Source: Salinisphaera hydrothermalis (GTDB taxonomy: Bacteria > Pseudomonadota > Gammaproteobacteria > Nevskiales > Salinisphaeraceae). From it: a DNA stretch of 64,000 bases. The stretch is taken from NCBI RefSeq assembly GCF_040361195.1, contig NZ_APNE01000006.1; one strand, 5' to 3'. Shown piece by piece: positions 60,566 through 64,000 of this stretch (position 1 is the first letter of the stretch; each line of letters opens with the position of its first letter). The translations under genes and the position numbers were made by a program. Below the pieces are notes generated by a model. That model had not been told where the DNA came from. It saw nothing but the letters and a program-made list of their open reading frames with translations, and ran no database searches.

Positions 60566-62206
60566 TTAGACGTCGGCGTCACCGGCGAGACGCTTGCGCA
60601 ACTCGTATTTCTGAATCTTGCCGGTAGCGGTCCGGGGTACTTCTTCGAAAATGAAGCGCCGCGGAATCTTGTACGCAGCCAGCGTGTTGCGACAATGGTG
60701 TTCCAGTTCCTCGCTGGTGACGGTTTCGCCCGCCACGAGTTCGATGAACGCGCACGGCGTTTCGCCCCATTTGTCGTGATGCATGGCCACGACGGCGGCC
60801 ACCGCAACCGCCGGATGCTTGTACAGGGCTTCCTCGATCTCGATTGACGAGATGTTTTCGCCGCCGGAAATGATGATGTCCTTGGACCGATCCTTGAGCT
60901 GGATGTAGCCGTCCGGGTGGACGACGCCCAGATCGCCCGAGTGAAACCAGCCCCCGGAAAACGCTTTCCGATTGGCCTCGGCATTACGGAAGTAGCCCTT
61001 CATGACCGCGTTGCCGCGAAACATGACCTCGCCGACGGTTTCACCATCCCGCGGGACGATTTCCATCGTCTGCGGATCCATGACTTCCAGCCGTTCGAGA
61101 GGCGGGTAGCGCACGCCCTGGCGGGCCTTGCGGGCAGCTCGCGCCGTCGGGTCGAGTTCATCCCAGTCGGGTTTCCACTCGTTGACCACGGCCGGGCCGT
61201 AGGTTTCGGTCAAGCCGTAGAGCTGCGTGACGTTGAAACCCGCGCCCTCCATTTCGGCCAGCACTTTCTCCGGGGGCGGCGCCGCCGCGGTGAAAAACTC
61301 GACCGTGTGCCCACTGGGGCGCGCCTGGCCCGGCGCCGATGCCACAAGTAGGGACATCACGGCCGGCGCGCCGCACATATGCGTGACCCCGTGTTCGGCG
61401 ATCGCCTGCCAGATCGGTTCCGCGCGCACCTGACGCAGGCATACATGCGTGCCGAAGACGAGCGACATCGTCCACGGAAAACACCACCCATTGCAGTGGA
61501 ACATGGGCAGCGTCCACAGGTACCTCGGATATCGCGGCATATTCGAGATCAGCGCGTTGCCCTGGGCGATCAGATAGGCGCCCCGGTGGTGGTAAACCAC
61601 GCCCTTCGGGTCGCCGGTGGTTCCGGATGTATAGCTGATCGAGATCGCGTCCCACTCGTCGTCGGGCATGAGCCATTCGTATTCGGCATCACCCGTGGCA
61701 AGGAACGACTCGTAGTCCAGCTCGTTCGATGCGGTCTCCGGCGCGCCGGGCACCTCGGGGTCGTCGTAAACGATCAGCATCGGCGTGGCCTTCGACGTGA
61801 GTTCGAGTGCCGCCCGCGCCAGCGGCAGCAGCTCGCCGTCGATAATCAGGACGCGCGAACCCGCATGGTCGAGTTGGAAGGCGATCGCCGCCGCGTCCAG
61901 ACGCGTGTTGATCGCATGCAGGACCGCGCCGCACATCGGCACGCCGTGGTGCGCTTCGAGCATCGCCGGCACGTTCGGCAGTAGCGCCGAGACCGCGGCA
62001 CCCCGCTCGACACCCGCACGCGACAGCGCCGAGGCGAGTTGTCGGGAACGGCTGTAAAAATCGCGGTAGGTATAGCGCAATGTGCCGTGAATGATGGCCA
62101 GACGATCGGGCATCACGCTCGCCGCGCGCTCGAGGAAGGTCAGCGGCGTGAGCGGCTGGTAATTGGCCGGGTTGCGGTCGAGATCGACGTTGAAGGGGTT
62201 GGTCAC
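60566..62206 (-). CDS. AMP-forming acyl-CoA synthetase (DmdB/medium-chain type)
   Basis: Protein of 546 residues. Adenylation motifs are ISISYTSGTTGDPKGVVYHHRG (P loop, about 188-209), YGLTETYGP (about 335), GWFHSGDLGVVHPDGYIQLKDRSKDII (about 418-445) and the catalytic Lys in PRTATGKIQKYELR near the C terminus. The opening NYQPLTPLTFLERAASVMPDR is shared by acyl-CoA ligases that include methylmercaptopropionate-CoA ligase, so a medium/short-chain acid or DMSP-derived substrate is possible. It follows an enoyl-CoA hydratase gene by 26 bp on the same strand. Confidence 0.93.
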   Translation of the reverse strand: MTNPFNVDLDRNPANYQPLTPLTFLERAASVMPDRLAIIHGTLRYTYRDFYSRSRQLASALSRAGVERGAAVSALLPNVPAMLEAHHGVPMCGAVLHAINTRLDAAAIAFQLDHAGSRVLIIDGELLPLARAALELTSKATPMLIVYDDPEVPGAPETASNELDYESFLATGDAEYEWLMPDDEWDAISISYTSGTTGDPKGVVYHHRGAYLIAQGNALISNMPRYPRYLWTLPMFHCNGWCFPWTMSLVFGTHVCLRQVRAEPIWQAIAEHGVTHMCGAPAVMSLLVASAPGQARPSGHTVEFFTAAAPPPEKVLAEMEGAGFNVTQLYGLTETYGPAVVNEWKPDWDELDPTARAARKARQGVRYPPLERLEVMDPQTMEIVPRDGETVGEVMFRGNAVMKGYFRNAEANRKAFSGGWFHSGDLGVVHPDGYIQLKDRSKDIIISGGENISSIEIEEALYKHPAVAVAAVVAMHHDKWGETPCAFIELVAGETVTSEELEHHCRNTLAAYKIPRRFIFEEVPRTATGKIQKYELRKRLAGDADV

Positions 62207-62232
62207 GGCTTGCTCCTCGGCCTAGGTACGAT

Positions 62233-63054
62233 CTATCGGTCGGACCATTGCGGGGCTCGCTTGTCGAGGAAGGCGTCGATGCCCTCCTCGGCGTCGCGCG
62301 CGAGCATGTTCTCCACCATGACGCCGGCGGCGTGTTCGTAGGCTTGTGCCAACGGCATCTCGCGCTGACGGTAGAACGCCTTCTTGCCGGTGGCCACCGT
62401 CATGCCGGATTTCGCGGCCAGCTGGTGTGCCACACCGGTCACATGAGCCGCGAGTTCCTCCGCGGGCACGACTCGGTTGATCAGCCCGATTTCAGCGGCT
62501 CTTTCCGCCGGTATGGGATCGCCGGTCAACAGCATCTCCATCGCGTGCTTGTTCGACACATTTCTCGACAGCGCGACCATCGGCGTTGAGCAGAACAAGC
62601 CGATATGAACACCGGGCGTGGCAAAGCGCGCCTGCGGGTTCGCGTATGCGAGATCGCAACTGGCTACCAACTGGCAACCGGCAGCGGTTGCCATACCCGC
62701 CACCTCGGCGATAACAGGCTTGGGATGGTCGACGATGGCCTGCATCACGCCCGAGCAAGCCGTCATCAACGATGTGAAATAGGCGCGGCCCCGATCCGGC
62801 GCCTGCCGCGCGGCCGTGATCTGCTTGAGATCGTGCCCGGCGCAAAAGGCCGACCCCTCGGCGGCCAGCACGATCACGCGGACCGATTCACGCACGGCGG
62901 CGCGATCGAGCGACTCTCGTAGACGGGCGAGCATGGCCTCGGAGAGCGCATTGCGGCGTGCGATATCGTTCAACGTCAACCGCAGGATGCCCTGGTCGTC
63001 CAACGATTCCAGGAGGATGTCGTCGTGTTGCTCGGCGTGTTGTTTGGGTTGCAT
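62233..63054 (-). CDS. enoyl-CoA hydratase/isomerase family protein
   Basis: Start at 63054 with AGAGG upstream; 273 residues (longer readings to 63168 add non-family sequence). Crotonase-fold motifs: AEGSAFCAGHDLKQI (oxyanion hole, about 66-80), PVIAEVAGMATAAGCQLVASCDLAYA (about 115-140) and GLFCSTPMVALSR. The second oxyanion glycine is present; one of the two catalytic Glu positions is not obvious, so exact reaction (hydratase or isomerase) is open. Likely one operon with the acyl-CoA synthetase. Confidence 0.92.
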   Translation of the reverse strand: MQPKQHAEQHDDILLESLDDQGILRLTLNDIARRNALSEAMLARLRESLDRAAVRESVRVIVLAAEGSAFCAGHDLKQITAARQAPDRGRAYFTSLMTACSGVMQAIVDHPKPVIAEVAGMATAAGCQLVASCDLAYANPQARFATPGVHIGLFCSTPMVALSRNVSNKHAMEMLLTGDPIPAERAAEIGLINRVVPAEELAAHVTGVAHQLAAKSGMTVATGKKAFYRQREMPLAQAYEHAAGVMVENMLARDAEEGIDAFLDKRAPQWSDR

Positions 63055-63747
63055 CGCTGAACCTCTAATCCAGATCGTTACCGGGCAAAACCAACCGTGC
63101 CAGAGCGAGCCTACAGAGCACGCACCTCGATCGCGCCGGTCGGTCTCAGGTTGGCAGGGTCGACACAACCGAGCCTACCAATTCCCGGCCCGGGCGCCAT
63201 CAAGAGACTATTCCAATAGGATAGCTGGGTCTGCGCGTGTGCCCGGCTCGGCGCGGCCGACGCCGCGTGGTCGTGCCACGTCAGGAGGCCGCAACACCGC
63301 CGGGTGCGCGCTCAGGCCCACCCTTCGGGGCGCCCGCTCGGTCGGCATTCCACGCCGTCTTATTGGCATAGGCTCTGAAGCGATCGGCTTATTCGCACCG
63401 TTCATGCCCCAATTCTCAATTCTGCTCCCGCTGCAGGCCGTGGGCTTTTCGAAGCCCCAATAATATGGGGCAGTGCTAATGCTCGTTCACTCAGCGATAT
63501 AAGTTTCCGAGTCGCCATCTCAGATGGTTGAAACTGCATGTCGGGCAAGGCCGTGGACGCTGGTTATCGCGATTTCTTGCTCCGAGTCGGAATTCCACTG
63601 TTTCCTATCCGAAATGCGAAATGCTCGACCTGCGGTGCGGGCCAACGCTGGAGTTAGGCGGGCGGCCGCCCCGATTGCAATCTTCGCCCAAGCCCCCAAA
63701 TTGGATCGCCCAAACGACGCGTTACCTGCAAATTGCCAAAGTCAACG
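63055..63747. other. gene-poor interval
   Basis: 693 bp with no convincing gene. Open frames here are Arg/Ser-rich and lack ribosome sites. A small hairpin GGGCTT-TTCG-AAGCCC at 63442-63457 followed by CCCC-AATAATAT-GGGG (63454-63469) is the only structure I see. Confidence 0.4.
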
Positions 63748-64000
63748 ATGCGGTCAGAGCAACACGATACGGCGCCAGCTTCGCGCGTCGAGGCGACATT
63801 AGGTTTAATTCCGGCGCCCGATCTGCCCGAAGCGGCCGTGGGGCGCATCGTTGCGAACTTGCCGGAATTGCTGCGCCAGTGCATCGATGATCGGTTGGTC
63901 TGGCATGTCGAGACCATGACCGATCCACTGATCGGAGCCGAAGACGATACGGAGCAAATTATCGCCAAGGCACGCCAGGTCATGCAGAGCCAGGGGTGGC
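63748..64000 (+). CDS. unrecognised protein, N-terminal part (runs off window)
   Basis: An open frame from the ATG at 63748 (MRSEQHDTAPASRVEATLGL) continues without a stop to the end: 84 residues. It has VGRIVANLPELLRQCIDDRL and a regular helical pattern with acidic loops (GAEDDTEQIIAKARQVM). No signal peptide or recognised domain. A weak ribosome site and the codon pattern make it plausible, but identity needs the rest of the gene. Confidence 0.45.
   Translation, partial: MRSEQHDTAPASRVEATLGLIPAPDLPEAAVGRIVANLPELLRQCIDDRLVWHVETMTDPLIGAEDDTEQIIAKARQVMQSQGW

Noticed and set aside
1..64000. CRISPR array or prophage
   Set aside because: No regularly spaced short repeats and no phage structural, portal or terminase genes were seen.

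Overview
The window is 64 kb of GC-rich chromosome, apparently from a free-living gammaproteobacterium. Support for that reading comes from a complete RecBCD set, RdgC, a LonA protease with an Hsp20 neighbour, FNR/Anr-type palindromes and GTAG-footed REP hairpins. The gene content would fit a marine or halophilic lineage such as Salinisphaera, but this is inference; no rRNA is present to prove it.

Layout. (1) 1-3.1 kb: end of a methyltransferase, a RibD-type reductase, a GTP cyclohydrolase II with an odd N-terminal half, and a creatininase-family amidohydrolase; together they look like a specialised GTP-to-pyrimidine/pterin route. (2) 3.4-25.3 kb: mostly ordinary genes. These are a Na+/H+ antiporter, a DUF4168 protein, a flavin reductase, an MliC-like lipoprotein, an M42 peptidase, CidA/LrgB, Hsp20-Lon, a GT2/polysaccharide deacetylase pair, an EmrB-type exporter, ChaC, RdgC, an SBP/permease/ATPase importer with a DsrE-like protein, an EAL protein, a MOSC protein, and a Pat-type acetyltransferase with a DUF924 protein. 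(3) 25.3-36.1 kb: a TonB-dependent receptor followed by four exported nucleic-acid-degrading or dephosphorylating enzymes (S1/P1 nuclease, class C acid phosphatase, PLD-type HKD protein, RNase T2). These are interleaved with genes carrying perfect FNR/Anr/Dnr-like boxes (a broken P-type ATPase, a host attachment protein, a DksA-like protein, and a phosphoribosyltransferase-erythromycin esterase fusion).

(4) 36.2-43.3 kb: tRNA-Arg(CCT) followed by a 7 kb integrated island. A 27-bp near-perfect copy of the tRNA 3' end marks its far edge, just beyond a decayed tyrosine-integrase fragment. The cargo is two oxidoreductase/regulator clusters (AraC-DJ1, DJ-1/PfpI, SDR, SnoaL-like; MocR, GNAT, flavodoxin-like, AhpD-like). 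modE begins 30 bp past the far att copy. (5) 43.3-46.5 kb: ModE, a GFA protein, a PEP-CTERM protein, a 268-bp transposase-less inverted-repeat element, and a small fossil of recC. The same terminal repeats form a 61-bp element at 29.0 kb, where two unrelated genes are joined.

(6) 46.6-57.2 kb: recC-recB overlap, but recB and recD are separated by 1.7 kb of repeats (two REP hairpins and three copies of a long intergenic repeat, one inverted). (7) 56.9-60.3 kb: base composition drops within the 3' end of recD. A short acquired segment follows, with an antitoxin-like fragment, a 666-residue GHKL ATPase that ends in a PD-(D/E)xK-like domain, an IS110 transposase fossil, and a 60-residue Tyr/Gly repeat protein with a very strong ribosome binding site. 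The GHKL protein is the best candidate here for an undescribed defence system. (8) 60.6-64 kb: an acyl-CoA synthetase and an enoyl-CoA hydratase, a gene-poor stretch, and the start of an unrecognised protein that leaves the window.
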